Source: Streptomyces mangrovisoli (GTDB taxonomy: Bacteria > Actinomycetota > Actinomycetes > Streptomycetales > Streptomycetaceae). From it: a DNA stretch of 50,678 nt. Position 1 is the first letter of the stretch. Every line of letters begins with the position of its first letter. The notes under the pieces are model-generated. The model had not been told where the DNA came from. It made no database searches and saw only the letters and a list, made by a program, of their open reading frames with translations. Positions 32,427-40,485 of the stretch are shown here, piece after piece. A program made the position numbers and the translations under genes. The stretch spans positions 1 to 50,678 of the forward strand of contig NZ_LAVA02000104.1 in assembly GCF_000974985.2 (NCBI RefSeq), in the 5' to 3' direction.

Positions 32427-33553
32427 CCTTCCTCTCCTTGCACCCAGGTCAGGCGGTCATGGTTGGCGAGCTGGTGGCAGATGCCCTTGCGGTCGTCCGG
32501 GTCCACTACCTGCAGCAGCACGTTGGTGCCCAGCTCCATGTCCCTGGCCGCCGCGAGCACGGCCTTCAGCCGGGCCCAGCCGGTGGGGAAGTCGTCCTCC
32601 TCGACCTCCACCACGCCGCTGAACACCGCCTCCTGCAGGGATTCGAACGTTCCCTCGGGCACGCTGTCGCGGGCGAACATGCGCAGCTGCTCCGCACGGT
32701 AGAAGGCCTCACGCTGATTCTGCAGATTGCGGCCGGCCCGGGGGTGCGCCGTGGCCTCGGCTGGGGAGGAGGGAGAGCAGCCCCACTTCTCGTGGTAGAC
32801 GTCCAGCAGTTGCTGGACGTACCGCGCTTCCTCCGGAGCGTGCTGGGCGGGTGCCGGCTCCTGGGCAGGACGGTTCGGCAGCGGTGTCCCGAACCGCTGC
32901 ACATGGTGAGGGGTCGAGGCGTGCTGCTCGAGGATCGTGTCGAGGTTGCCGGCTTCGAAGCGGGAGAACTCGGAACGGTCGGCAAGATCCAGCGCCCGCT
33001 CGAGCAGGCCGCCCGCGTACTCCTGGGCGAGCTTGGCCGAATTCCGTTTCACCCAATCGAAGAAGCTCACCTTCAGCGATGACGGCTTCGCCAGTAACTG
33101 GATGAGCGTGCCCCCGATACGTGGCGCCACGAAGACGTACCGCTCGGGCAGCACCGTGTACTGCCGCTCCGCCACAGCGGAGTGAATCTTGAGGATCTCC
33201 GGATGAGCTGTAGACGGCCCCAGGCCCTTGTCGTAGTGCTTGCACTGGTAGCAGTGCCAGCGGCCGTCGGTCTTCTGCGACGTCAAGAAGGCCGCAATGT
33301 CCGCGCCCCGGTCGTTGGATCCCCCCATGCCCACCACGTCCACGTAACCGGCCTCCCGGAGCGACCTCACCCACTCATAGATGAACTCCTCCCATTCATC
33401 AGGCGAGTAGTGCACCAGGCGCTGCTTCGGCGTCAGAGCGGGAGGTAGGGCCATCATGGGGGACACCACTGTCACTGGCGCCTGCGACGGCATCGGCAAC
33501 TCGGTGAACGTGGACTGGGCAGGCAGGCCGGACGACCGCTGCGATGTGCTCAT
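32423..33553 (-). CDS. PD-(D/E)xK nuclease effector of an ABC-3C system
   Basis: A 376-aa protein. A restriction-endonuclease fold is visible at about residues 48-110: HYSPDEWEEFIYEW, then SNDRGADIAAF with catalytic Asp85, then YQCKHYDKG with Gln103-x-Lys105. The C-terminal ~170 residues form the region that would dock on the middle component (REAFYRAEQLRMFARD, VFSGVVEVEE). It is the first gene of the operon, starting at ATG 33553, divergent from the helicase gene at 33738. DNA cleavage on activation is inferred from the fold and from the class. Confidence 0.85.
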   Translation of the reverse strand: MSTSQRSSGLPAQSTFTELPMPSQAPVTVVSPMMALPPALTPKQRLVHYSPDEWEEFIYEWVRSLREAGYVDVVGMGGSNDRGADIAAFLTSQKTDGRWHCYQCKHYDKGLGPSTAHPEILKIHSAVAERQYTVLPERYVFVAPRIGGTLIQLLAKPSSLKVSFFDWVKRNSAKLAQEYAGGLLERALDLADRSEFSRFEAGNLDTILEQHASTPHHVQRFGTPLPNRPAQEPAPAQHAPEEARYVQQLLDVYHEKWGCSPSSPAEATAHPRAGRNLQNQREAFYRAEQLRMFARDSVPEGTFESLQEAVFSGVVEVEEDDFPTGWARLKAVLAAARDMELGTNVLLQVVDPDDRKGICHQLANHDRLTWVQGEEG

Positions 33554-33737
33554 TGATCTCCCGGTCGTACCGATGCCAACCGCTTCACCGATGTATTACC
33601 ACCCGCCACCGGTTCCCGACAGCCCGTGATCAGATCCAGGACAAGTCGCGACAGGCAACCCCTTCCGAGTGGACCGAGGCAGCGCTGGCCTCATCAACCG
33701 CACAACTGCCACCCGCTCCTGCGCCATCATGAGATGC

Positions 33738-36140
33738 ATGGTCACGCCTGTCGACGCCACCGTCCGCCCGCCCCGGAAGGCGGAGCTGCGCCCGGACCAG
33801 CAGCGGGGCCTCGACGCGGTCGTGCGCCATCTGCGCCGGCCGCGCAGCCGGGCCCTGTACGTCTCGGCGACGGGCACCGGCAAGACACTTGTCGCGATCC
33901 GCGCCGCGGACGCCCTCGACGCACGTCTGGTTTTGGTCGTGGTGCCCACCCTCGACCTGGCCGCCCAGACGGCCCTCGCCTGGCGCCGCGACGGCCACAG
34001 CGAGCACATGGTCATCGTGTCCTCCATGGACGCCTCCGCCCACGGCGCTCTCGCCGCCCGCCGGGTCGGCTCAACCAGCAACTCCCAGTCCCTGGCCGCA
34101 CTGATGTCGGTCGTGGGGGAGGGCCCCGACCACCTGCCCGCCCTCACCGTGATCTGCACCTACGACTCGCTCGACAAGATCGAGGCGACCCAGCACACCG
34201 GCTACCCGGTCCCCCCGTTCGACCTGGCAGTGATGGACGAAGCCCACCGCATCGCCGGACGGCCCGACAAGAAATGGGCCGCCGTCAACGACAGCCGCCG
34301 CATCCTCGCCGACCGGCGCCTCTACATGACCGCCACCCCCCGCAGCTTCGCCGCCCCCGACCTCACCGGCGCCGCAGCCCCGCCCCGCCGCCCCCGCACC
34401 GGCGCGCCGTCCGACCTCGATGCGGCGGCGAACTCGATGGACAACGAAGCCGTCTACGGCAAGAAGGTCTTCGAATACCCCCTCGCCCAGGCCATCGCCG
34501 ACGGCGTGGCCGCGGACTACCGCATCGTCATCCCCACGATCACCGACGCCGACCTGCGCACCCGCCTCAACCAGCCCGCCACCACCGCCGACACCGGCGA
34601 CGCGCTGCGCACCAGCGCCCTGCACCTGGCCGTCCTCAACGCCATGGCCCAGCACACTCTGCGCAGAGTGCTGGTCTTCTTCCACCTGGTCGAGGACGCC
34701 CGACGGTTCGCCACCGAACTCGGCCACACCCTGCGCCGCGTACGCGCCGTCCGACCCGACGCCTTTCCCGGCCTGGACCCGGAGACCTTCTTCGTCCACG
34801 GCGACCACACCCCCGAACAGCGCGCCGACCTCTTCACCCGCTTCGCCGTCTCCAAGACAGCCGTCCTGGCCAACGCCAAGGTGATCGCCGAAGGCGTCGA
34901 CATCCCCAGCGTCGACGCCGTCGTCTTCGCCGACCCCACCAGCAGCATCGTCCGCTGCGTCCAGGGCCTGGGCCGCGCCCTGCGCCTGGACGTCAGCGGC
35001 AAGACCGCCAACCTGATCGTCCCCGTCTACATCCCGCCGGGCGCCGACCCCGAAGACATCCTCGGCACCCCCTACGAACCCGTCTGGGCCATCAGTGCGG
35101 CCCTCGCCAGCCACGACTACCGCATCCTCGAACGCCTGCCCACCAAGACCAACCGCCTGACCACCGAGACCAGCCGCCTCATCCAGCACCGCTGGCACTT
35201 CGACTTCACCCTCCACCCCGACCGCATCGCCCGGGCCATGGACCTCATCGCCTTCAACCCCCACGGCTCCCTCAACACCGCCCGCCGCCGCGGCCTCGCC
35301 GCCGCCCAGGCCTTCCACGACGCCTACGGCCACCTCGACGTCCCCGCCGACCACAGCGACCCCGCCGGCTACGCCCTCGGCGCCTTCATCACCACCACAC
35401 GCGAAGCCCGAGCAGCCGGCCGCCTCGACGACGAGTGGACCGCCGAACTCGACGCCCTCGGCATGATCTGGGACAAGCACGACGCGGCCTGGCGCGCCCG
35501 CCTCACCGCCGCCGCCGACTACCACCAAAGCCACGGCCACCTCGCCGCCCCGGCCACCACCCCCGTCGGGGCCTGGCTCGCCGAGCAACGCCACCTGGCC
35601 GCCCACCACCGCCTCGAACCCGAGCGCACCACAGACCTCGCAGCCATCGACCCCGACTGGCAACTGCCCCACGGACCGGACTGGCACCGCAAATACCACC
35701 TGCTGCGCATTCACCTGGCCGCAGGCAACGACCCGCGCGCTCTCGACAGCAGCACCGTGCTGGGCTCCGTGAAGATCGGCAGTTGGCTGCATCGCCAGCT
35801 CACCGGCTGGCGCACCCTCACCGGCCACCAGCGGCGCCTGCTCGCCGCCATCGGGTTGGACGCCCGGACCCATCCGCTGACCACGACCCGACGCACTCGA
35901 CGCACCTTCGCGCAGAACGTCCAGATCCTCGAGAACTTCCTGCACCGCGAGCATCGTGCCCCCGCCGCCCGTGAAGAGATCAGCGTCGACAGCGACACCG
36001 TCAAGATCGGCGCCTGGCTGGCCAAGGCCCGCACCAAGCACCGCTCCGGCCAGCTTCCCGAGGAACACGCTCGCCTGGTCGCCACCCTGTTTGACGGAGA
36101 CTGGACGGCCGAAGACGCCGCCCCCGCCGGCCTGAGGTAG
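33738..36140 (+). CDS. DEAH-box helicase with helicase-associated repeats
   Basis: An 800-aa SF2 helicase. Walker A is ATGTGKT at residues 44-50; VMDEAHRIAG carries the DEAH box; LYMTATPRSF is motif III; the second RecA domain includes VLVFFHLVEDARRFA, VIAEGVDIPSVDAVVFADP and RCVQGLGRALR. From about residue 490 several helicase-associated (HA, PF03457-type) repeats follow, each with a W and a spaced DPAGYALGAFI or GAWLAEQR pattern. Such proteins recur near Streptomyces telomeres and in accessory DNA. The start is ATG 33738. Codon use is strongly GC3, unlike the adjacent ABC-3C genes. A decayed partial copy of its 5' end is at 41754-41831. Confidence 0.85.
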   Translation: MVTPVDATVRPPRKAELRPDQQRGLDAVVRHLRRPRSRALYVSATGTGKTLVAIRAADALDARLVLVVVPTLDLAAQTALAWRRDGHSEHMVIVSSMDASAHGALAARRVGSTSNSQSLAALMSVVGEGPDHLPALTVICTYDSLDKIEATQHTGYPVPPFDLAVMDEAHRIAGRPDKKWAAVNDSRRILADRRLYMTATPRSFAAPDLTGAAAPPRRPRTGAPSDLDAAANSMDNEAVYGKKVFEYPLAQAIADGVAADYRIVIPTITDADLRTRLNQPATTADTGDALRTSALHLAVLNAMAQHTLRRVLVFFHLVEDARRFATELGHTLRRVRAVRPDAFPGLDPETFFVHGDHTPEQRADLFTRFAVSKTAVLANAKVIAEGVDIPSVDAVVFADPTSSIVRCVQGLGRALRLDVSGKTANLIVPVYIPPGADPEDILGTPYEPVWAISAALASHDYRILERLPTKTNRLTTETSRLIQHRWHFDFTLHPDRIARAMDLIAFNPHGSLNTARRRGLAAAQAFHDAYGHLDVPADHSDPAGYALGAFITTTREARAAGRLDDEWTAELDALGMIWDKHDAAWRARLTAAADYHQSHGHLAAPATTPVGAWLAEQRHLAAHHRLEPERTTDLAAIDPDWQLPHGPDWHRKYHLLRIHLAAGNDPRALDSSTVLGSVKIGSWLHRQLTGWRTLTGHQRRLLAAIGLDARTHPLTTTRRTRRTFAQNVQILENFLHREHRAPAAREEISVDSDTVKIGAWLAKARTKHRSGQLPEEHARLVATLFDGDWTAEDAAPAGLR

Positions 36141-36292
36141 GGATCCGGCCGAAGCCAGCATTCAGGGAACTGAGTCCACGAACACGCAGCATTCTCGGCA
36201 AGATCCTGTTGTTCCCCTGCGAAGCTCCTGGCGGCTTGCCCGCCGCTCAACCAGACCCCGTAGTGGCTTCGCTGATGAAGACGGACAGCGTT
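36141..36292 (+). pseudogene. Possible 5' part of an interrupted frame
   Basis: A plus-strand frame without a stop covers this interval (…LLFPCEAPGGLPAAQ…PRSGFADEDGQ). After removal of the IS21 element plus one AGCG, it would continue into the frame at 39605-39753 (RRRYCLIKPPVGIAEILINH). The join is suggestive but the frame lacks an obvious start and could be chance in GC-rich DNA. Confidence 0.25.
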
Positions 36293-36407
36293 TGTCGATG
36301 ACTTTGGGCAGCGATCGGTGATCGCTGTGCCTCAACATGTCGACGAGTTTTGACGGCACTGGAGGACTCCCCGGCTGTCGCTCGTGCCCGGACCATGCCC
36401 GCGAGGT

Positions 36408-36989
36408 TCAGGCAACGGATGGACGCCTTGGATCGGTTGGGACGATCCCGTGCTCGTCGAAGAGCTGCTCAAGGGCCTCATGACCGTGCTCGCGGCGGTA
36501 TGTCATCTCGGCTGCGGTGACCGGCAGGGCCCAGAGGATGCGGGCATGGCCGTCCGGCAGCGGGCAGTGCTCCAGGTCAGGGCCATGGAGGTAGGGGAGG
36601 CTGATCAGCAGGTGGTCGCAGTGGGACCCGGGCAGCCACGGCTCCCCGATGGGCAGGCTGTGCTCGACATCGAGGGGGTGATCGGCGTGGTAGGAGGCGG
36701 TCATGGCCAGGAGCTCAGCAAAGCGTTCGTCGCGGACGGGAGCGGTGAGGACGAATTCGAGGCCGTGGCCGGCCGTCTCGACCGTGGACCAGCAGCCGGC
36801 GGTGATGTAGGCCCAGCTGTCGGCGCGCGGTCCTGGGCTGACGGTGATGATCCGCAGGTCGGGAACCGCTTCCCTTCGTTCAGGTCCCAGGTCGTAGTCG
36901 CTGACCGTGATCATGTGGCCGGTGAAGAAGTCGCGAACGTGGGCCTCGACGCCTGCTATCGCCCGCTGGTTGCGCCCGCTCTCGAACAT
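36408..36989 (-). CDS. Suppressor-of-fused (SUFU) domain protein, IS21 passenger
   Basis: A 193-aa protein matching bacterial SUFU proteins: VSPGPRADSWAYITAGCWS, HGLEFVLTAP, LDVEHSLPIGEPWLPGS, CDHLLISLPYLHGP, then ILWALPVTAAEMTYRREHG and EALEQLF. Bacterial SUFU proteins are predicted immunity proteins of polymorphic toxin systems. No toxin gene is seen inside the element. It lies between istB and the left IS end, co-directional with istAB but separated from them by a 14-bp-stem hairpin. So it probably has its own promoter. Confidence 0.8.
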   Translation of the reverse strand: MFESGRNQRAIAGVEAHVRDFFTGHMITVSDYDLGPERREAVPDLRIITVSPGPRADSWAYITAGCWSTVETAGHGLEFVLTAPVRDERFAELLAMTASYHADHPLDVEHSLPIGEPWLPGSHCDHLLISLPYLHGPDLEHCPLPDGHARILWALPVTAAEMTYRREHGHEALEQLFDEHGIVPTDPRRPSVA

Positions 36990-37030
36990 GATGGAGAGGA
37001 TCTCACGGCTGGCCCAGGTGTCCTGGCTGT

Positions 37031-37061
37031 GAGTCCGCCCCGCCGCAGGCGGGGCGGACTC
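37031..37061 (-). terminator. Strong hairpin between istB and the SUFU gene
   Basis: A perfect 14-bp stem (GAGTCCGCCCCGCC and its complement) closed by a three-base loop GCA, eight bases after the istB stop. On the minus strand it would end istAB transcription and insulate the SUFU gene. No T-run, as common in Streptomyces terminators. Confidence 0.75.
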
Positions 37062-37068
37062 AGATGGT

Positions 37069-37866
37069 TCAGCTGGCCCTGACCGGTTCCTCAGCTCGGG
37101 CTCGGGTGCTGGCGAGGCGGTAGGAGTCGGTGCCGGTCTCGATGATGGTGCCGTTGAAGGTGAGCCGGTCGACGATGGCCGCGCAGAGACGGGGGTCGGT
37201 GAACGTCTTGGTCCAGCCTCCGAACGACTCGTTGGAGGCGATCGCGACGCTGTTCTTCTCCTCGCGTTCGGTCAGGACCTGGAAGAGGAGCTCGGCGCCG
37301 TGGCGGTCGAGTTCCATGTAGCCGAGTTCGTCGATGCAGAGGAGATCGACACGGCCGTAGCGGGCGATCGTCTTGTTCAGCTGCTTCTCGTCCGCGGCCT
37401 CGACCAGCTCATTGACCAGTTTCGTGGCGAGCGTGTAGCGGACGCGGTAGCCCTTCATGGCGGCCTCGGTGCCCAGCGCGATGAGCATGTGGGACTTGCC
37501 GGTGCCGGAGTCGCCGATGAGGCAGAGCGGCTGGCTCTTCTTGATCCATTCGCAGCTGGCGAGGGTGTGGATGGTGGCCGGGTCGATGTTCGGGTTGGCG
37601 TCGAAGTCGAAGGACCGCAGGGACTTCTCCCGAGGGAAGCCGGCTGCCTTGATCCGCCTCTCCGACCTGCGGCGGGCCCGGTCGTCGCACTCGGCCATCA
37701 GTAGTTCAGCGAGGAAGCCGCGGTAGGTCATTTGGTCCTTCATCGCCCGGTCGGCGATGTCGGAGAACTCGTTGCGGATCGACGGCAGCCGCAGCAGGCG
37801 GCAGGCGGAGTCGATCGCGGCGTCGGCGGCCTGCTCGGTCAACCCTCGCTGTCGGGGCATGGTCAC
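37069..37866 (-). CDS. istB: IS21-family helper ATPase IstB
   Basis: A 265-aa AAA+ helper: Walker A LIGDSGTGKSH, Walker B LLCIDELGYMELD, sensor region VAIASNESFGGWTKTFTDPRL. Starts at an ATG overlapping the istA stop by four bases. It is clearly a different IS21 subtype from the 3474-6311 element; the two IstB proteins share only the core motifs. Confidence 0.9.
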   Translation of the reverse strand: MTMPRQRGLTEQAADAAIDSACRLLRLPSIRNEFSDIADRAMKDQMTYRGFLAELLMAECDDRARRRSERRIKAAGFPREKSLRSFDFDANPNIDPATIHTLASCEWIKKSQPLCLIGDSGTGKSHMLIALGTEAAMKGYRVRYTLATKLVNELVEAADEKQLNKTIARYGRVDLLCIDELGYMELDRHGAELLFQVLTEREEKNSVAIASNESFGGWTKTFTDPRLCAAIVDRLTFNGTIIETGTDSYRLASTRARAEEPVRAS

Positions 37867-39497
37867 TGCGCTTCTCCCTCACGGTGGCTGCTGCCGCTGG
37901 TGCGGCGGCGTCGGAGCAACTGGTCGTAGTGAGACACCGAGGGCAGCGGCCTGGTGTCCGGCGGAAGATGCGCGAGCCGCCACTCGTGCAGGGATGTCAC
38001 CGTCGCCGGCGGCTGGCCGAGGTTCCGGGCGCCCGGTGCGGGCTCGGTCTCGGCCTGGGCGGCCTTGCGGGCCTCCAGCGCGACCGCATCCGCGGTCATG
38101 GCCCCGGCCCGCAGAGCGGCGGCCAGGCCGGCGACGACAATGTGGCGTCCGAGCAGCAGCACCTCGATGAGTGCGCGGGTGCCGTCCCGCTCGCCGTGGA
38201 TCTTCATGGCCTGGGTCCACCAGGCGTCGTGGACCGGGGTGAACTTGCCCGCCGAGCGGGCCTGTTCGAGAGCGGTCGAGCCGGGGAAGGCGCCGGGCTT
38301 GCGGACCAGCACCTCCAGGTAGTGGTCCAGCTCCAGGCGGACGGCGCCTTTGGCGATCAGTCGCTCGTGCCGGGCGACTTCCACGTTCTGGTCGTAAACC
38401 ACCAGGTGAGAGGCGTGAAGGATGACCCTCACCCTCTTGCCGATCAGCCGGATGGGGACCGAGTAGCGGTTCGTGCGGACCGGGACCTGGCCATAGCGGT
38501 CAACTCGCGGGGTGAACAGCCGCCCGGTCTCGAACGGCTCCTCCGGCAACGGCATCAGCAGCGATCGTTCGAGCGCGAAGTCCTCGGCGATGGTCCGGGA
38601 CCTGGAGCCGATCCGTCGGGCGTCGTCCTGCCGGTCCCACTGCTCAACCATCTCGTTCAGCTCAGCGAGCGAGGACACCTCGGGGACCGGGACGAAGTGG
38701 TTGCGCCGGAAGTACCCGATCTGCCCCTCGACGCCGCCCTTCTCGTGGGCGCCCTCGATGCCTGGGCGGCAGTAGAAGCTCTCGATGCCGTAGTGCGATT
38801 TGAATGCGATCCACCGGTCCGCTTCCACCCTCGCCCTGCTCAGCCCGAGCACGCGGGCGACGGCCGCCTTGAGGTTGTCGTAGCGGACCTTGCTCCGCGG
38901 GACGCCGCCCAGCGTCCGCAGTGCGTGGACGTGGCCTTCGAAGAACGCCTCCTGGCCGCAGGAGGCGAACACGCGGTGGACGGCCTTGCCCGAATACGAC
39001 AGACGGAAGGAGAACAGGTAGCAGGTCACCAGCTCGCCGGCGAGGCGGATCGTCACGTCCCCGAAGTCGACCTCCGCCTCGTGTCCCGGCTGGTGAGTCT
39101 GCGGGACGAACGCCTCCAGCGGCGCCTTGCCCGACTCGACCAGGATCTCGGGCTTCCGGGCCGCGACGTAGTAGCGGACCATCCCGTAGGAGACGTCGGC
39201 GCCGTGTTCCTCGACCAGCCGGTGGAAGATCCGGGTGACCGTGTGCCGCTGCTTGCGTGGCGCGTCCAGGTCCGCCCGCAGGATCTCGTCGATCACCGGC
39301 TTGTAGCGGTCCACTCCGGTCGCCCTTGGCGGCAGCTTCTTGCGTGGCTCCGGCCAGGACGAGTCCAACGCCTTCCGCACCGTCCGCCACGTCACGCCGT
39401 GCTTGCGCTCAAGCTCCCGCATCGACATACCACCACGGTGGTCACGCCGGATCGCCGCGTACAGCTCGACCTTCGACATCCGCGGCATGACCAGCAC
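37863..39497 (-). CDS. istA: IS21-family transposase IstA
   Basis: A 544-aa transposase. N-terminal HTH (RDHRGGMSMRELERKHGVTW split by the turn, then VRKALDSSWP). DDE core: EAEVDFGDVTIRL (Asp), KVRYDNLKAAVARV (Asp) and HEKGGVEGQIGYFRRN (Glu). Later HFLEV-type and RTNRYSVPIRLIGKRV regions are as usual. Intact, about 100 bp inside the right end. Confidence 0.9.
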   Translation of the reverse strand: MLVMPRMSKVELYAAIRRDHRGGMSMRELERKHGVTWRTVRKALDSSWPEPRKKLPPRATGVDRYKPVIDEILRADLDAPRKQRHTVTRIFHRLVEEHGADVSYGMVRYYVAARKPEILVESGKAPLEAFVPQTHQPGHEAEVDFGDVTIRLAGELVTCYLFSFRLSYSGKAVHRVFASCGQEAFFEGHVHALRTLGGVPRSKVRYDNLKAAVARVLGLSRARVEADRWIAFKSHYGIESFYCRPGIEGAHEKGGVEGQIGYFRRNHFVPVPEVSSLAELNEMVEQWDRQDDARRIGSRSRTIAEDFALERSLLMPLPEEPFETGRLFTPRVDRYGQVPVRTNRYSVPIRLIGKRVRVILHASHLVVYDQNVEVARHERLIAKGAVRLELDHYLEVLVRKPGAFPGSTALEQARSAGKFTPVHDAWWTQAMKIHGERDGTRALIEVLLLGRHIVVAGLAAALRAGAMTADAVALEARKAAQAETEPAPGARNLGQPPATVTSLHEWRLAHLPPDTRPLPSVSHYDQLLRRRRTSGSSHREGEAQ

Positions 39498-39604
39498 CTT
39501 TCACCAGGAGCATCCCGATGCTGCCCTGGCAAGAACCCCGGTGCCTCCCAAACTCGTCGACATCACCCATCCGTGGAACAGGGCGCCTCCCAAACCCATC
39601 GACA

Positions 39605-39753
39605 AGCGACGTCGCTACTGCTTGATAAAGCCACCCGTAGGGATAGCAGAGATACTGATCAACCACACCAACGGACTGGACCGCTCGGACATTTGGCAGG
39701 ACTCACTCGACGGAGCAGTGTCCAACATGATGACGGAGGCCTTCCGAGGTTGA
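39605..39753 (+). pseudogene. Possible 3' part of a frame interrupted by IS21
   Basis: A plus-strand frame RRRYCLIKPPVGIAEILINH, then TNGLDRSDIWQDSLDGAVSN and MMTEAFRG, with a stop at 39753. Its composition looks protein-like and lower in GC than the flanks. It begins right at the IS21 right end, so it may be the C-terminus of a gene split by the insertion. No family recognised. Confidence 0.35.
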
Positions 39754-39860
39754 GTCACCGCCGGTGGAACGCCGCGTCTCCTCTGAAAGGAGACCCGGCT
39801 GTTCGAACGGGTTCCGCACATGGGTCCCCAATTCAAGGCCGTGGCCCGTACCTCGATGAC

Positions 39861-39897
39861 GTCCACCACAGCGCCGCGAGGCGGTGCCGTGGTGGAC
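39861..39897 (-). terminator. Hairpin after the 4-TM protein gene
   Basis: Arms GTCCACCAC (39861-39869) and GTGGTGGAC (39889-39897), with further pairing inside the loop (GCGCCGC with GCGGTGC, one G-T type pair). It lies 14 bases after the stop of the minus-strand membrane gene, as expected for an operon terminator. Confidence 0.6.
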
Positions 39898-39910
39898 GAG
39901 ACCCGGCCGC

Positions 39911-40465
39911 TCACGCTGACGGACTGCGCCGTTGTCGGCGCCATCCGGGATCGAACCGCGGAGCCGGCTGAGCGGGGGGATCGCTCTGATCACGGTCGTT
40001 GACCGTCATCATGCTGTCGAGGAGCCAGAGCATGCGCAGAAACCGGATTACGGCCAGCGCCATGACCGCCTCGAAGAGATAGCGCGCCGAATGTGTATCG
40101 GCCTTGTTGTCCAGGCTCTGCGCGGCGAGGCATCCCACGCAGATCAGCGCGGTCGCGGTGAGCAACGACTTCCAGTTGCGGCGCAGTTCCTGCTGGTAGT
40201 GGCGACGTACGGCGCGGATGCGTTCTCCGTTGCTTGACAGGTAGATGGAGATCGCGATCGAGCTCAACCCGCCGATCGCGGAGACGACCCCGGCCGCGGT
40301 CCCGTACAGGGAGACACGCTGTTCGGAATCGATCCAGGACAGCCAGTCGCCCCGCCCCATGGCCCGCACAATGGCCACGTGCGCCGACACCGCCACGAGG
40401 GCGATCACGTAGTCCCACCACACGGCTTCCGACCATCGGTCGACGAGAGACTCCCGTACGCTCAC
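39911..40465 (-). CDS. Four-TM membrane protein of a two-gene unit
   Basis: A 184-aa protein with four predicted membrane segments: YVIALVAVSAHVAIVRA, LYGTAAGVVSAIGGLSSIAI, LLTATALICVGCLAAQ and LFEAVMALAVIRFLRML. A conserved-looking cytosolic loop, ERIRAVRRHYQQELRRNWKS, lies between helices 2 and 3. The C-terminal tail is polar. The gene starts 20 bp after the 312-aa gene, so the two are one transcript. The 4-TM plus ~310-aa cytosolic partner resembles the architecture of Kiwa (KwaA/KwaB), but I see no sequence evidence that this is Kiwa. Confidence 0.7.
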   Translation of the reverse strand: MSVRESLVDRWSEAVWWDYVIALVAVSAHVAIVRAMGRGDWLSWIDSEQRVSLYGTAAGVVSAIGGLSSIAISIYLSSNGERIRAVRRHYQQELRRNWKSLLTATALICVGCLAAQSLDNKADTHSARYLFEAVMALAVIRFLRMLWLLDSMMTVNDRDQSDPPAQPAPRFDPGWRRQRRSPSA

Positions 40466-40485
40466 GCATCGCCCCCTATTGCATG

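Larger units (their letters stand above)
36293..39604 (-). mobile_element. IS21-family element carrying a SUFU-domain gene
   Basis: Each end has two tandem inverted-repeat units. Left: TGTCGATGACTTTGGG at 36293 and TGTCGACGAGTTTTGACGG at 36338. Right, inverted: TGTCGATGGGTTTGGGAGGC ending at 39604, and TGTCGACGAGTTTGGGAGGC ending at 39562. Multiple terminal repeats are typical of IS21. AGCG follows the right end and occurs two bases before the left end, so the duplication is only approximate. The minus-strand gene order is istA, istB, hairpin, SUFU gene. At 3.3 kb it is about 0.9 kb longer than a plain istA-istB element. Confidence 0.85.

Noticed and set aside
34071..36161. 696-codon minus-strand frame opposite the DEAH helicase
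   Set aside because: Gly/Val/Glu-rich complement of a strongly GC3-biased gene, with no motif.
37884..39971. 695-codon plus-strand frame opposite istA
   Set aside because: Antisense shadow of a normal IS21 transposase gene.
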